The position numbers and the translations under genes are program-made. Positions 17,389 through 25,981 of a stretch of 64,000 nt of DNA are shown piece by piece. The DNA is from Streptomyces fulvoviolaceus (lineage in GTDB: Bacteria > Actinomycetota > Actinomycetes > Streptomycetales > Streptomycetaceae), in NCBI RefSeq assembly GCF_000718165.1, contig NZ_JOEY01000032.1:79760-143759 (forward strand). The letters run 5' to 3'. The notes beneath the pieces are model-generated. The model worked only from the letters and a program-made list of their open reading frames with translations, ran no database searches and was not told where the DNA came from. How positions within the stretch are numbered: position 1 is the stretch's first letter; each line of letters starts with the position of its first letter.

Positions 17389-18093
17389 TCAGCGCGCGGG
17401 ACGGTCGCCGGACGGCTCGGGCTGCTCCAGATGCGTGGCGAGTACGGCGGCCTGCACACGCCGTTGGACGCCCAGCTTGGCCAGCAGCCGGGAGATGTGG
17501 TTCTTGACCGTCTTCTCCGACAGGTAGAGCTTCTTGCCGATCTCGCGGTTGGTGAGACCGTCCCCGATCAGCGCGAGGATCTCCCGTTCGCGCGGGGACA
17601 GCCCCGCCAGCTCGGGCGCCTCGGCCGGGGCCTGCGCGGGCTCGGCGCGCAGCGAGCGCATCAGGCGGGCCGTCGTCGCGGGGTCGAGCATCGACTGGCC
17701 CGAGGCGACCGTACGCACCGCCGAGACCAGGTCCGACCCCTTGATCTGCTTGAGCACATAGCCCGAGGCCCCGGCCATGATCGCGTCCAGCAGGGCGTCC
17801 TCCTCGTCGAACGACGTCAGCATCAGCACCGCCAGCTCCGGCATACGGTCGCGCAGCTCGCGGCAGACCGTGATGCCGTCGCCGTCCGGGAGGCGTACGT
17901 CGAGGACGGCCACGTGCGGACGTACCGCGGGGGCGCGGACCAGCGCGTGCGCGCAGTTCTCGGCGTCGCCGACGACGGAGATGTCGGGCTCGGAGTCCAG
18001 CAGGTCGGACACGCCGCGTCGCACGACCTCGTGGTCGTCCAGCAGGAAGACGCGGATCGGGTCCTGCTCGGTGAAGGTGCGTGCCTCGGTCAT
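17389..18093 (-). CDS. NarL/LuxR-type response regulator, DevR/OsdR type
   Basis: 234 aa from the ATG at 18093 with GAGGGG 6 nt upstream. Receiver domain at about 12-130 with the acidic pair DD, phospho-acceptor Asp65 in VAVLDVRLPDGDG, and Lys in GYVLKQIKG. A LuxR-type HTH is at about 160-225 (LSPREREILALIGDGLTNREI). It resembles mycobacterial DosR/DevR. The partner kinase is the neighbouring two-GAF protein. A perfect GGGCC-N4-GGCCC dyad lies 84-97 bp upstream of its start, which fits autoregulation. Confidence 0.92.
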   Translation of the reverse strand: MTEARTFTEQDPIRVFLLDDHEVVRRGVSDLLDSEPDISVVGDAENCAHALVRAPAVRPHVAVLDVRLPDGDGITVCRELRDRMPELAVLMLTSFDEEDALLDAIMAGASGYVLKQIKGSDLVSAVRTVASGQSMLDPATTARLMRSLRAEPAQAPAEAPELAGLSPREREILALIGDGLTNREIGKKLYLSEKTVKNHISRLLAKLGVQRRVQAAVLATHLEQPEPSGDRPAR

Positions 18094-18176
18094 GTCGACC
18101 CCTCGTTCCCCGGGTGTGAGACGGACTGCGGGCCGCCTGTAAGGACGATCGTCACGCACCCGGACCCGGCGCACCA

Positions 18177-18190
18177 GGGCCGACCGGCCC
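18177..18190. promoter_or_regulatory. DosR/OsdR-like box 3
   Basis: GGGCC-GACC-GGCCC, a perfect 5-4-5 dyad in the gap between the CBS-BON gene and the response regulator gene, both on the minus strand. It is well placed to control the response regulator gene. Confidence 0.5.
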
Positions 18191-18215
18191 AAGTCGTGCC
18201 CGTGGTGAGCACGGC

Positions 18216-18863
18216 CTACTTCCGTCCGTCGAGATCGAACTCCACGTCCACGACGCCTTCGACCGCCCGCACCAGCCGCGCCGCCACCGGCACCAGGGAC
18301 GTGTCCCGGACCCGGCCGCCCAGCCGTACGACCCCGTCCCCGACCTCGACCCGTACCGCGGACGCCGGTGCCGGGAAGAGGTACGCCACGACCTCCCGCC
18401 GTACCTCCTCGGCGATCTCCTCGTCGTCCCGCAGGAACACCTTGAGCAGGTCGGCGCGGCTGACGACACCCTCCAGACGGCCCGTCCCGTCGACGACGGG
18501 CAGGCGCTTGACCCTGGCCCGCGCCATCGTCCGGGCGGCCTGGGCGAGCGTCTCGTCGGGACGGGCGGTGAGGGCGGGGGCGGTCATCAGTTCGCCGGCG
18601 GTGACCGAACCGGCCTTCGCGAGGTCGGAGAGCCGGCGCAGTTGGGTGTACCGGTCGGGGTCGCTGTCGCGGAACTCCTCCTTGGGCAGCAGATCCGCCT
18701 CGGAGACGACCCCGACGACCCGGCCCGCGCCGTCCACCACGGGCAGGGCGCTGACCTTCCGGTCCTGCATGGTCCGCACGATGTCCTTGAAGGCGGCGTC
18801 GCGGCCGACGGCGGCGACGGCGCGGGTCATCACGTCACTCACGATGTGCGGGGATCCGGGCAT
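18216..18863 (-). CDS. CBS pair plus BON domain protein
   Basis: 215 aa. Two CBS motifs are at about 8-60 (VSDVMTRAVAAVG, LPVVDGAGRVVGVVSEADLL) and 90-145 (ELMTAPALTARPDETL, LPVVDGTGRLEGVVSRADLL); a BON domain follows at about 150-212 (VRVEVGDGVVRLGGRV). CBS pairs bind adenosine nucleotides and act as energy sensors; BON domains may bind membranes or periplasmic ligands. A paralogue with the same architecture is at 29617-30348. CBS proteins are members of the mycobacterial DosR regulon (for example Rv2626c), in line with the context. Confidence 0.9.
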   Translation of the reverse strand: MPGSPHIVSDVMTRAVAAVGRDAAFKDIVRTMQDRKVSALPVVDGAGRVVGVVSEADLLPKEEFRDSDPDRYTQLRRLSDLAKAGSVTAGELMTAPALTARPDETLAQAARTMARARVKRLPVVDGTGRLEGVVSRADLLKVFLRDDEEIAEEVRREVVAYLFPAPASAVRVEVGDGVVRLGGRVRDTSLVPVAARLVRAVEGVVDVEFDLDGRK

Positions 18864-18906
18864 GGTGACTCCTCAACTCCTCGGTCGCTTCGGCGCGGGG
18901 ACGCGG

Positions 18907-19371
18907 TCAGTGCGGGCCACCGCTGCCGTAGGGGGCGTACAGGTCCAGCAGCCGGGTACGGGACGCCTGCAGCCGGTGGGCGACCACCTCGCCCACCCAC
19001 CGGGCGACGTTCCGCCCGAACTCGGGGTCCTCCTGGCACAGCGCGCGGACGGCCGTGGCGTCGAACTCGTAGGCCCGCAGCGGCGAGGCCGTCTCGGCAC
19101 CGAGATGCCAGACGTAGGGGGCGAACAGCCAGGACCAGCCGATGAGTTCGTTGTGGCCGAGGGAATCGATGACGGCCGCCCGGCGGCCGGGCACGTGCAG
19201 GTCGAGGCAGACCGTGCCGGTGCGGATGATCCAGAACCGGTCGGCGCGTGCGCCTTCCTCGAAGAGCCGGGTGCCTTCGGGGAACGAGACCTCACGGGCG
19301 ATCTGCATGAGTCGTTCCCGGTGCTCGGCCGGGAGCGCCCGCGGCATGCTCGTCGTGGCGGGAGCGTTCAT
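18907..19371 (-). CDS. Cyclic nucleotide-binding domain protein without HTH
   Basis: 154 aa from the ATG at 19371 with GGAGG upstream. A single cNMP-binding barrel (Crp fold) is at about 18-130: FPEGTRLFEEGARADRFWIIRTG, then GHNELIGWSWLFAPYVW. The arginine-containing phosphate cassette of a true cAMP site is replaced by GWSWLF, so nucleotide binding is uncertain. The protein stops where Crp/Fnr members would begin the DNA-binding domain, so it is not a classical regulator. It is the same strand as the CBS-BON gene (43 nt gap). Confidence 0.85.
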   Translation of the reverse strand: MNAPATTSMPRALPAEHRERLMQIAREVSFPEGTRLFEEGARADRFWIIRTGTVCLDLHVPGRRAAVIDSLGHNELIGWSWLFAPYVWHLGAETASPLRAYEFDATAVRALCQEDPEFGRNVARWVGEVVAHRLQASRTRLLDLYAPYGSGGPH

Positions 19372-19439
19372 GGCGTGCCTCCAGTAAGGCGTACGGAGTG
19401 ACCACCTCCAGCGTGTACGAACGGCACCGGCAGGGCCAT

Positions 19440-19474
19440 GGGCCACCCGGCCCCGGGAACGGGCCACCCGGCGC
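19440..19474. promoter_or_regulatory. Tandem DosR/OsdR-like boxes 4 and 5
   Basis: GGGCC-ACCC-GGCCC at 19440-19453 is perfect; GGGCC-ACCC-GGCGC at 19461-19474 has one mismatch. The two are direct repeats 21 bp apart (two helical turns), in the divergent gap between the cNMP-domain gene and carbamate kinase. Cooperative binding by a NarL-type dimer would fit. Confidence 0.5.
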
Positions 19475-19564
19475 CCCGGCGGAGCCCTTCAGCACCCTGC
19501 GCCGCCGGGGTGGCGCGCCGTTCGATGGGGGCATGAGATCCGCCGGGCAGAGAGGGACCGAGCC

Positions 19565-20488
19565 ATGCGTATCGTCGTCTGTCTCGGCGGCAACGCCCTG
19601 CTGCGCAGGGGTGAACGCCCCGACGCGGACGTCCGGCGGGCCGGCATCGTCCGCGTCGCCACCGCGATCGCGGCCCTCGCCCACGAGCACGACCTCGTCG
19701 TCACGCACGGCAACGACGCCCCGCTCGGCCTGCCCGACGGTGAGACCGCGGCCGAGGCGACGCTCGGCGCCCCTTGGCCGCTGGACCTGCTCGGCGCCCG
19801 GAGCCAGGGGCTGATCGGCACCCTCCTGGTGCGCACCCTGCGGAACGTGCTGCCCCGGCGCAGGGTCGTCTCGGTGATCACGCACACGCAGGTCCGGGCC
19901 GACGACCCGGCCTTCGAGCGGCCCACGACGGCCGTCGGGCCGGTCTACTCGGGGAGACAAGCCTCCTTCCTGGCGGTGCGGCACGGCTGGCGGTTGGCCG
20001 AGGACGACCAAGGCTGGCGGCGTGTGGTCCCCGCGCCGGGGCCCGAGCGGATCCTGGAGTCCGACACCGTGCGGGTGCTGCTGGACATGGGGACCGTGGT
20101 GGTCTGCGCGGGCGGCGGGGGCGTGCCCGTCGTCTCCGACCGGACCACCGGCGCGCTGTGCGGCGTGGAGGCGGTCGTCGACAAGGACCTGGCCGCCGCC
20201 CGGCTCGCCGAGGACCTCAAGGCCGACTTCCTGCTCATCCTGACCGACGTGCCGAACATCTACGCCGGTTACGGCACCCCCGGCCGGCGGCCCGTCCTCG
20301 ACGTCACGCCCGCCGAACTCCGTGACGCCCACTACCCCGACGACTCGATGGGCCCCAAGGCCGAGGCCGCCGCCCGGTTCGTGGAGAACACCGGCGGACT
20401 CGCCGCGATCGGGGCGCTGGACGCGGCGTACGAGATCGTGCACGGCCGCTCCGGCACGCTCGTACGGCCTGATCTGCCCATCGCCTAA
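19565..20488 (+). CDS. arcC: Carbamate kinase
   Basis: 307 aa enzyme of the amino acid kinase fold that makes ATP from carbamoyl phosphate and ADP in fermentation of arginine, citrulline or allantoin. Motifs: VVCLGGNALLRRG at the start, VVTHGNDAPLGL, CAGGGGVPVV, VVDKDLAAARLAEDL and LLILTDV near the end. The family usually has THGNGPQVG; here the loop is THGNDAPLG, a small deviation. ATG start after GAGAGGGA. No arcA or arcB is next to it. It overlaps the convergent SulP gene by 4 nt (shared CTAA). Confidence 0.92.
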   Translation: MRIVVCLGGNALLRRGERPDADVRRAGIVRVATAIAALAHEHDLVVTHGNDAPLGLPDGETAAEATLGAPWPLDLLGARSQGLIGTLLVRTLRNVLPRRRVVSVITHTQVRADDPAFERPTTAVGPVYSGRQASFLAVRHGWRLAEDDQGWRRVVPAPGPERILESDTVRVLLDMGTVVVCAGGGGVPVVSDRTTGALCGVEAVVDKDLAAARLAEDLKADFLLILTDVPNIYAGYGTPGRRPVLDVTPAELRDAHYPDDSMGPKAEAAARFVENTGGLAAIGALDAAYEIVHGRSGTLVRPDLPIA

Positions 20489-22221
20489 GGGTTCTTGCGG
20501 CACCACGTCCGGTACGCCGCCACCGCCGTCGGCAGCGTCGGGAAGATCAGCTCGCGGCCCACGGACTCCGTGAGCCCGTACGCCTCCAGGTCGTCCAGCA
20601 GGTCCTGCTTCACCCGGGCCAGGGCGAACACGATCCCGCGCCGGGCCAGTTCGCGGCGCAGGCCGTCGACGGCGTCCAGGGCGGTGATGTCCACCTCGAC
20701 GTTCGCCTCGGTGTTGAGGACGAACCAGCGGACCGGGTCGGTCTGTTCGTCGACGGCGGCCAGGGCGCGGCGGTGGAAGTTCTGCGCGTTGGCGAAGAAC
20801 AGCGGGGAGTCGTAGCGGTAGACGAGCAGTCCGGGGATCATGCGGGCCTGCGGGTAGTCGTCCACGTCGTGCATACCGGCCACCCCGGGGACCAGCCCCT
20901 CGACGGCGTCGTGCGGACGGGCCACCCGGCTCAGCAGCTCGGCCACGGACAGGCCGACGGCGACCAGTACGCCGTACAGCAGGTCCAGGGCGAGCACGCC
21001 GACCAGGCACCCGACGGCCAGCAGCAGCTCGCGCCGCCGGAAGGCGGCCAGCTTGCCGAAGCCTGCGAGATCCATCATGCGGGCGGCCGCGTACACCACG
21101 AGCGCGCCCAGTACCGCCGACGGCATACGTGTCAGCAGCGGGCTGAGGAACAGCAGCACGGCGAGCACCACCACGCCCGCCACCAGGGAGTACGCCTGGC
21201 TGCGGGCGCCCGCCGAGGAGGCGAGCGCGGTGCGGCTGGCGCTGCTGCTGACCGGGAAGCCCTGCAGCCAGCCGGCGCCGAGGTTGGCGGCGCCCAGCGC
21301 CAGGAACTCCTGGTCGGCGTCGAGCTCCCGGCCGTCGTCGTCCCGTCCGGTGAAGGCCCGGGCGGTGAGGATGAAGTCCGTGTAGGCGACGAGGAGGACA
21401 CCCAGGGCGGGCAGCACCAGGTGCGGCAGTTCGGTGAGGTCGGGCGCCGCAATGGCGGGCAGCCCCGCCGGGACCTCACCGATCACCTTGATGCCGTATC
21501 TCTCGTCGAGGTCGAACACGGCCACGGCCGCGGTGCCCAGAACCACCGCCAGCAGGGGACCGGGCACGGAACGCGGCAGCCGCGCCACCGTGAACAGGAG
21601 CGCGACGACGACGGCGGAGAACAGCACCGTCGCCGGGTGCCCCTCGCCCAAGTGCCGTACGAATGACCATAGTTGGGGGAAGAAGCCCGAGCCCGTCGTG
21701 TCCACGCCGGTCAGCTTGGGGAGCTGGTCCACGATCATGATCAGGGCCACGCCCGCCAGATAGCCGATCAGCACCGGCCGGGACAGCAGGTCGGCGACGA
21801 AGCCCAGGCGCAGCAGCCGGGCCGCCAGGCAGAGCAGGCCGACCGTCACGGCGAGGGTGGCCGCCAGCGTGGCGTAGCGGTCCGGATCCGCGGCCGCGAG
21901 CGGGGCCACCACGGTCGCCGTCATCAGCGCGGTCGTCGACTCGGGGCCCACCGACAGCAGACGCGACGAGCCCAGCAGGGCGTACAGGCCGAGCGCCGGC
22001 AGGATCGCCCACAGCCCGGCGACCGGCGGCAGTCCGGCCACGCCCGCGTACGCCATCACCTGCGGGACCAGATACGCGGCCACCGTGACGCCGGCGAGCA
22101 GGTCGCCCCGCAGCCACTCGCGGCGGTAGCCGGTGAGCACGGGGATGCCGGGTGCCAGGCGACGCATGGCGGGCGTCATCCGGCGCCACCCCGGGACGTG
22201 CCGGCCCGAGCCGTGGGACAT
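20485..22221 (-). CDS. SulP family anion permease with STAS domain
   Basis: 578 aa from the ATG at 22221 with AAAGGAAA upstream. About 11-12 membrane helices begin at LAGVTVAAYLVPQVMAYAGVAGLPP, the SulP signature. A STAS domain closes the protein at about 450-570 (LVYRYDSPLFFANAQNF, EVDITALDAVDGLRREL). SulP proteins carry sulfate, bicarbonate, dicarboxylates or nitrate; the substrate is not evident. A member of the mycobacterial DosR regulon (Rv1739c) is also SulP, which supports its place in this island. A candidate regulator box lies 58-71 bp upstream. Confidence 0.92.
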   Translation of the reverse strand: MSHGSGRHVPGWRRMTPAMRRLAPGIPVLTGYRREWLRGDLLAGVTVAAYLVPQVMAYAGVAGLPPVAGLWAILPALGLYALLGSSRLLSVGPESTTALMTATVVAPLAAADPDRYATLAATLAVTVGLLCLAARLLRLGFVADLLSRPVLIGYLAGVALIMIVDQLPKLTGVDTTGSGFFPQLWSFVRHLGEGHPATVLFSAVVVALLFTVARLPRSVPGPLLAVVLGTAAVAVFDLDERYGIKVIGEVPAGLPAIAAPDLTELPHLVLPALGVLLVAYTDFILTARAFTGRDDDGRELDADQEFLALGAANLGAGWLQGFPVSSSASRTALASSAGARSQAYSLVAGVVVLAVLLFLSPLLTRMPSAVLGALVVYAAARMMDLAGFGKLAAFRRRELLLAVGCLVGVLALDLLYGVLVAVGLSVAELLSRVARPHDAVEGLVPGVAGMHDVDDYPQARMIPGLLVYRYDSPLFFANAQNFHRRALAAVDEQTDPVRWFVLNTEANVEVDITALDAVDGLRRELARRGIVFALARVKQDLLDDLEAYGLTESVGRELIFPTLPTAVAAYRTWCRKNP

Positions 22222-22278
22222 GGGTTTCCTTTCGCCTGCTGCCTTCCAGGGTCGACGGCCCGACCGGGCCCCAGGAAG

Positions 22279-22292
22279 GGGCCGTTCAGCCC
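22279..22292. promoter_or_regulatory. DosR/OsdR-like box 6
   Basis: GGGCC-GTTC-AGCCC, part of the longer dyad GGGGC-N6-GCCCC, between the divergent SulP and DoxX genes. One position departs from the GGGNC-N4-GNCCC pattern. It could serve both genes. Confidence 0.45.
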
Positions 22293-22387
22293 CACGGGTG
22301 CCGACCTTCGGCATCCGGCGACGGACGTGGCCGCGCCACCAGGGTGAGCGGTGACACCAACGAACACATCTTGAAGGGACCACGACC

Positions 22388-23017
22388 ATGGCCGTGCAAG
22401 GGCACCCGCACCGGAGCTCCGGGTTCCACCTGCCGTCGTTCCGCAGGAACCGGCCCGCCTCCGCCACCGACGGCGCCGTTCAGGACGTCGCCGGCACGAC
22501 CGCAGCCGCGGCCTACGCGTTCGCCTCGCTGCGGCTGCTCACCGGGTTCGTCTTCCTGTGGGCGTTCCTCGACAAGACCTTCGGCTTCGGCTACGCGACC
22601 CCGTCGGGCAACGGCTGGATCGACGGCGGTTCGCCCACCAAGGGCTTCCTCGGCGGCGTCGCGGCCGGACCGATGGAGTCCACCTTCCACGACTGGGCCG
22701 GGGCGGCCTGGGCGGACTGGCTGTTCATGCTCGGTCTGCTCGGCGTCGGCCTCGCGCTGGTCGCGGGCATCGGTCTGCGCCTCGCCGCGGTGGCGGGCAC
22801 GGCCATGATGGCGCTGATGTGGATCGCCGAGTGGCCGCCCGCGAAGCACCTGTCGGACGGCTCGCCGAGCATGTCGACCAACCCGTTCGCCGAGTACCAC
22901 GTCGTCTACGCCGTCGTCCTGATCGCCCTCGCGGTCGTGGGCGCCGGCGCCACCTGGGGGCTGGGCAGGGCGTGGGCCCGCATTCCGTTCGTCACCCGCC
23001 ACCCCTGGCTGCGCTGA
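22388..23017 (+). CDS. DoxX/DoxD-like membrane protein
   Basis: 209 aa with four membrane helices in a DoxX-like arrangement: ASLRLLTGFVFLWAFLDKTF, then a loop with GSPTKGFLGG, LFMLGLLGVGLALVAGIGLR, and a last helix before a basic tail. The charged DK pair after helix 1 is typical. DoxX/DoxD proteins are subunits of thiosulfate:quinone oxidoreductase or act in thiol stress; this one is unassigned. ATG with AAGGGA upstream. Divergent from SulP; it may be read together with the universal stress gene that follows 109 nt later, though that one has its own box. Confidence 0.82.
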   Translation: MAVQGHPHRSSGFHLPSFRRNRPASATDGAVQDVAGTTAAAAYAFASLRLLTGFVFLWAFLDKTFGFGYATPSGNGWIDGGSPTKGFLGGVAAGPMESTFHDWAGAAWADWLFMLGLLGVGLALVAGIGLRLAAVAGTAMMALMWIAEWPPAKHLSDGSPSMSTNPFAEYHVVYAVVLIALAVVGAGATWGLGRAWARIPFVTRHPWLR

Positions 23018-23051
23018 ACCGAGGGGCCGTTGGGCCGGTCGGTCCCGATCG

Positions 23052-23065
23052 GGGACCAGCGGCCC
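23052..23065. promoter_or_regulatory. DosR/OsdR-like box 7
   Basis: GGGAC-CAGC-GGCCC, the closest in half-site to the mycobacterial GGGACT core. It lies 62-75 bp upstream of the universal stress gene that opens a three-gene unit. A second imperfect dyad (GGGCCGGTCGGTCCC, 23032-23046) overlaps its left side. Confidence 0.5.
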
Positions 23066-23126
23066 CTGCCGCAGCGACCACCCCGCACCCACGCTGGACA
23101 CAGATCCCCGATCAGGAGGCAGAACC

Positions 23127-24032
23127 ATGGTCCGCACTGTTGTCGCAGGTCTCGACGGCTCGCCCGAAAGCCGGGCCGCCGCCGAGTGGGCGGCCCGCGA
23201 GGCGAAGCTGCGCGGCCTGCCGTTGAAGATCGTCCACGTGTGGGAGCCCGTCCCGGCCCCCATGGCCCAGGCCCCGCTGCTCGGCGCCGAGACACAGCAG
23301 CACTGGAGCGAGCGCGTTCCCCGCGAGGCCGCCGAGGGACTCAGGCTGCGTCACCCCGGCGTCGAGGTGAGCGTGGAACAGCTGACCGGCGGAGCGGCCG
23401 AGGTCCTGACCAAGGCGGCCGAGGACGCGGAACTGCTCGTCCTCGGTTCCCGCGGACTGAGCGGGCTCGGCGGGTTCCTGGTCGGCTCCGTCGGCCTCTC
23501 CGTCGTGGCGCACGCCGAACGGCCCGTCGTGCTGGTCCGCGCCGGGGAGCAGGCCGCCGACGAGCACGAGGCCGACCCCGTGGGCATCCCGTCGGCCGCC
23601 ACGCCGTACCGGCCCGTCGTCCTGGGCCTGGACCCCGCCGGCGCCGACGACTCGGTGATCGGGTTCGCCTTCGAGGCGGCCGCCCGCCGTGCGACCGGCC
23701 TGCGCGTGGTGCACGGCTGGAACCTTCCGCCGTACTACGTCTACGGCCTCTCCGCCGACCTGACGCTGCACGACGAGATCGCCCGGCAGCAGGCCGCGAC
23801 CCTGGCCGAGGCCCTGCGGCCCTGGCGCCAGAAGTACCCGGGCGTCGAGGTCACCGAGGAGTCCCGGTCGGGCAGCCCGGCAGGCCGCCTGGTGGACGCC
23901 GCCCGTGAGGCCTCCCTGGTCGTCGTCGGCCGCCGCGTCCGCCGCAGCCCGCTCGGCGCCCACATCGGACCCGTCACGCACGCACTCCTGCACCACGCCG
24001 CGGCCCCCGTCGCGGTCGTCGCGCACAACTGA
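23127..24032 (+). CDS. Tandem universal stress protein 1
   Basis: 301 aa with two UspA domains (about 1-145 and 155-300). Each carries the nucleotide-binding pattern: VVAGLDGSPESRAAAEWA and VLGLDPAGADDSVIGFAFEAA at the starts; GSRGLSGLGGFLVGSVG and GRRVRRSPLGAHIGPV at the ends. The first domain keeps the full G-2x-G-9x-G-(S/T) ATP motif. AGGAGG ribosome site. It is the first gene of USP-ADH-USP (gaps of 25 and 5 nt). Tandem USPs are the most abundant members of DosR-type regulons. Confidence 0.93.
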   Translation: MVRTVVAGLDGSPESRAAAEWAAREAKLRGLPLKIVHVWEPVPAPMAQAPLLGAETQQHWSERVPREAAEGLRLRHPGVEVSVEQLTGGAAEVLTKAAEDAELLVLGSRGLSGLGGFLVGSVGLSVVAHAERPVVLVRAGEQAADEHEADPVGIPSAATPYRPVVLGLDPAGADDSVIGFAFEAAARRATGLRVVHGWNLPPYYVYGLSADLTLHDEIARQQAATLAEALRPWRQKYPGVEVTEESRSGSPAGRLVDAAREASLVVVGRRVRRSPLGAHIGPVTHALLHHAAAPVAVVAHN

Positions 24033-24057
24033 CAACCAGTACTGAGGAGTTGAACCC

Positions 24058-25080
24058 ATGAAGGCAGCGGTCGTACGAGCCTTCGGCGAGCCCCTGGTCA
24101 TCGAGGAGCGCCCCGACCCCGAGCCCGGCCCCGGCCAGGTCCGCGTCCGGGTCGAGGCCTCCGGCCTGTGCCACACCGACATCCACGCCGCGCACGGCGA
24201 CTGGCCCGTCAAGCCGAACCCGCCGTTCGTGCCCGGCCACGAGGGCGTCGGCCTCGTCGAGAAGCTCGGCGACGGCGTCACCCACCTGAGCATCGGCCAG
24301 CGCGTCGCCGTGCCGTGGCTGGGCAAGGCCTGCGGGCGGTGCGAGCACTGCCTGTCCGGCTGGGAGACGCTGTGCGAGGAGCAGATCAACACCGGGTACG
24401 GCTGCGACGGCGGATACGCCGAGAAGATGCTGGCCTGGGCCGACTTCGCGCAACCCGTGCCGCGGGGCGTCACCGCCGTCGACGCCGCGCCGCTGACCTG
24501 CGCCGGCGTCACCACGTACAAGGCGCTCAAGGTCGCGGGCGTCCGGCCGACCCAGCTCGTGGCGATCTCCGGCGTCGGCGGGCTCGGCCACCTGGCCGTG
24601 CAGTACGCCAAGATCGCCGGAGCACAGGTCGCGGCCATCGACGTCACCGACGAGAAGCTCGAACTCGCCGCGGAACTCGGCGCCGACCTCGTCATCGACG
24701 CCCGCAAGGAGAACGTCGGCGAGGTGCTCAAGCGGTACGGCGGCGCCCACACGGCGATCGCCCTCGCCGTGAACGAGAGCGCGTTCGCCGCCGTCAACTC
24801 CGGCCTGCGGCGCGGCGGCAAACTGGTCATGGTCGCGCTGCCCGCGCACGGCACGGTGCAGGTACCGATCTTCGACACGGTCCTGAACGGCACCTCGGTG
24901 ATCGGCTCGATCGTGGGCACCCGGCAGGACCTCGCCGAGGTCTTCCGGCTGCACGCGGCCGGCCGCACCAGGGTCGTCAGCGAGACCCGCCCGCTGGCCA
25001 CGGTCAACGAGTCCATCGAGGACGTCCTGCGCGGCCAGGTCAAGGCCCGCATCGTCTTCGACCTGGGAACGGGAAGGTGA
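24058..25080 (+). CDS. Zinc-dependent alcohol dehydrogenase
   Basis: 340 aa medium-chain dehydrogenase of the AdhP type, oxidising alcohols or reducing aldehydes with NAD+/NADH. Catalytic zinc ligands Cys38 (GLCHTD) and His61-Glu62 (GHEGVG) plus a cysteine in PLTCAGVTTY; structural zinc by Cys92, Cys95, Cys98 and Cys106. Coenzyme motif GVGGLGHLAVQYAK at about 172. Second gene of an operon between two universal stress genes. In a hypoxia setting it would regenerate NAD+ from acetaldehyde, which connects to the phosphoketolase encoded downstream; that link is inference. Confidence 0.94.
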   Translation: MKAAVVRAFGEPLVIEERPDPEPGPGQVRVRVEASGLCHTDIHAAHGDWPVKPNPPFVPGHEGVGLVEKLGDGVTHLSIGQRVAVPWLGKACGRCEHCLSGWETLCEEQINTGYGCDGGYAEKMLAWADFAQPVPRGVTAVDAAPLTCAGVTTYKALKVAGVRPTQLVAISGVGGLGHLAVQYAKIAGAQVAAIDVTDEKLELAAELGADLVIDARKENVGEVLKRYGGAHTAIALAVNESAFAAVNSGLRRGGKLVMVALPAHGTVQVPIFDTVLNGTSVIGSIVGTRQDLAEVFRLHAAGRTRVVSETRPLATVNESIEDVLRGQVKARIVFDLGTGR

Positions 25081-25085
25081 GGAAG

Positions 25086-25967
25086 ATGACGACCGCTCAA
25101 CTGCCCCTGGTCGTGGGCGTCGACGGCTCCGAGCCGAGTCTGCGCGCGGTGGACTGGGCGGCCGACGAGGCCGTCCTGCGCGGGGCGCCGCTGCGGCTGG
25201 TGTACGCCTGTCTGTGGGAGCGCTACGAGGGAGCCGCACTCGCCCGGGACATCGGCAAGCCGTCCACACAGGTGCTGCCTCAGGAGATAGCCACCGGCGC
25301 CGCCCGGCGCGCCCGCGCCCGGCAGCCCGGCCTGGAGGTCTCGTCCGAGGTGGTGTTCGAGGAGCCCGAGTACGTCCTCGTGCGCGAGGGGCGGAAGGCC
25401 GCCGCGGTGGTCGTGGGTACCCGCGGCCGCGGCGGTCTCGCCGAAGCGCTCCTCGGCTCCGTCAGTCTGACCGTCGCCGCCCATGCCCACTGCCCGGTGA
25501 TCGTGCTGCGCGGCAGCCACGACAACCAGGTGACGCCCTCGGTCCACGGCCGGGTGGTCCTGGGCGTCGGAGACGATGTCAAGGACTCGGCGGCCGTCCG
25601 CTTCGCCTTCGACGAGGCGCGACGGCGCGGGGTGCCGTTGGAGGCCGTACGGGCCTGGCGGTGCCCCGCGCACGAGAGCACCGACCACCCTCTGCTGGCC
25701 GGCGAACCCGCCCGGCTGCACGAGAAGCACGCCGAGGAGGCTCTCGCCGAGGCCCTGCGGGACGCCCCGTCGGACGTCGAGCTGCACAGCAGGGTCGTCG
25801 AGGGGAACGCCCGCCAGGTGCTGGTGGACCTCTCGCACCGCGCCGACCTCCTGGTCGTCGGGGCCAGGCACCGCAACGGGCACTTCGGGCTCCAGCTCGG
25901 CCGCGTCGCCCACGCGATGCTGCACCACTCCGCCTGCCCCGTCGCCGTCGTACCGCAGCAGGCGTGA
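25086..25967 (+). CDS. Tandem universal stress protein 2
   Basis: 293 aa, two UspA domains. Starts with LPLVVGVDGSEPSLRAVDWA; the first ATP loop is GTRGRGGLAEALLGSVS and the second GARHRNGHFGLQLGRVA. The ATG lies 5 nt after the stop of the alcohol dehydrogenase gene and the ribosome site GAGGA overlaps that stop, so the genes are translationally close. Its end is 14 nt from the end of the convergent ppk2 gene. Confidence 0.92.
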   Translation: MTTAQLPLVVGVDGSEPSLRAVDWAADEAVLRGAPLRLVYACLWERYEGAALARDIGKPSTQVLPQEIATGAARRARARQPGLEVSSEVVFEEPEYVLVREGRKAAAVVVGTRGRGGLAEALLGSVSLTVAAHAHCPVIVLRGSHDNQVTPSVHGRVVLGVGDDVKDSAAVRFAFDEARRRGVPLEAVRAWRCPAHESTDHPLLAGEPARLHEKHAEEALAEALRDAPSDVELHSRVVEGNARQVLVDLSHRADLLVVGARHRNGHFGLQLGRVAHAMLHHSACPVAVVPQQA

Positions 25968-25981
25968 AAACGGTGACCGGC

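Noticed and set aside
23032..23046. GGGCCGGTCGGTCCC as another regulator box
   Set aside because: Half-site spacing is 3 or 5 bp depending on alignment, not 4; it may only be an accidental overlap with box 7.
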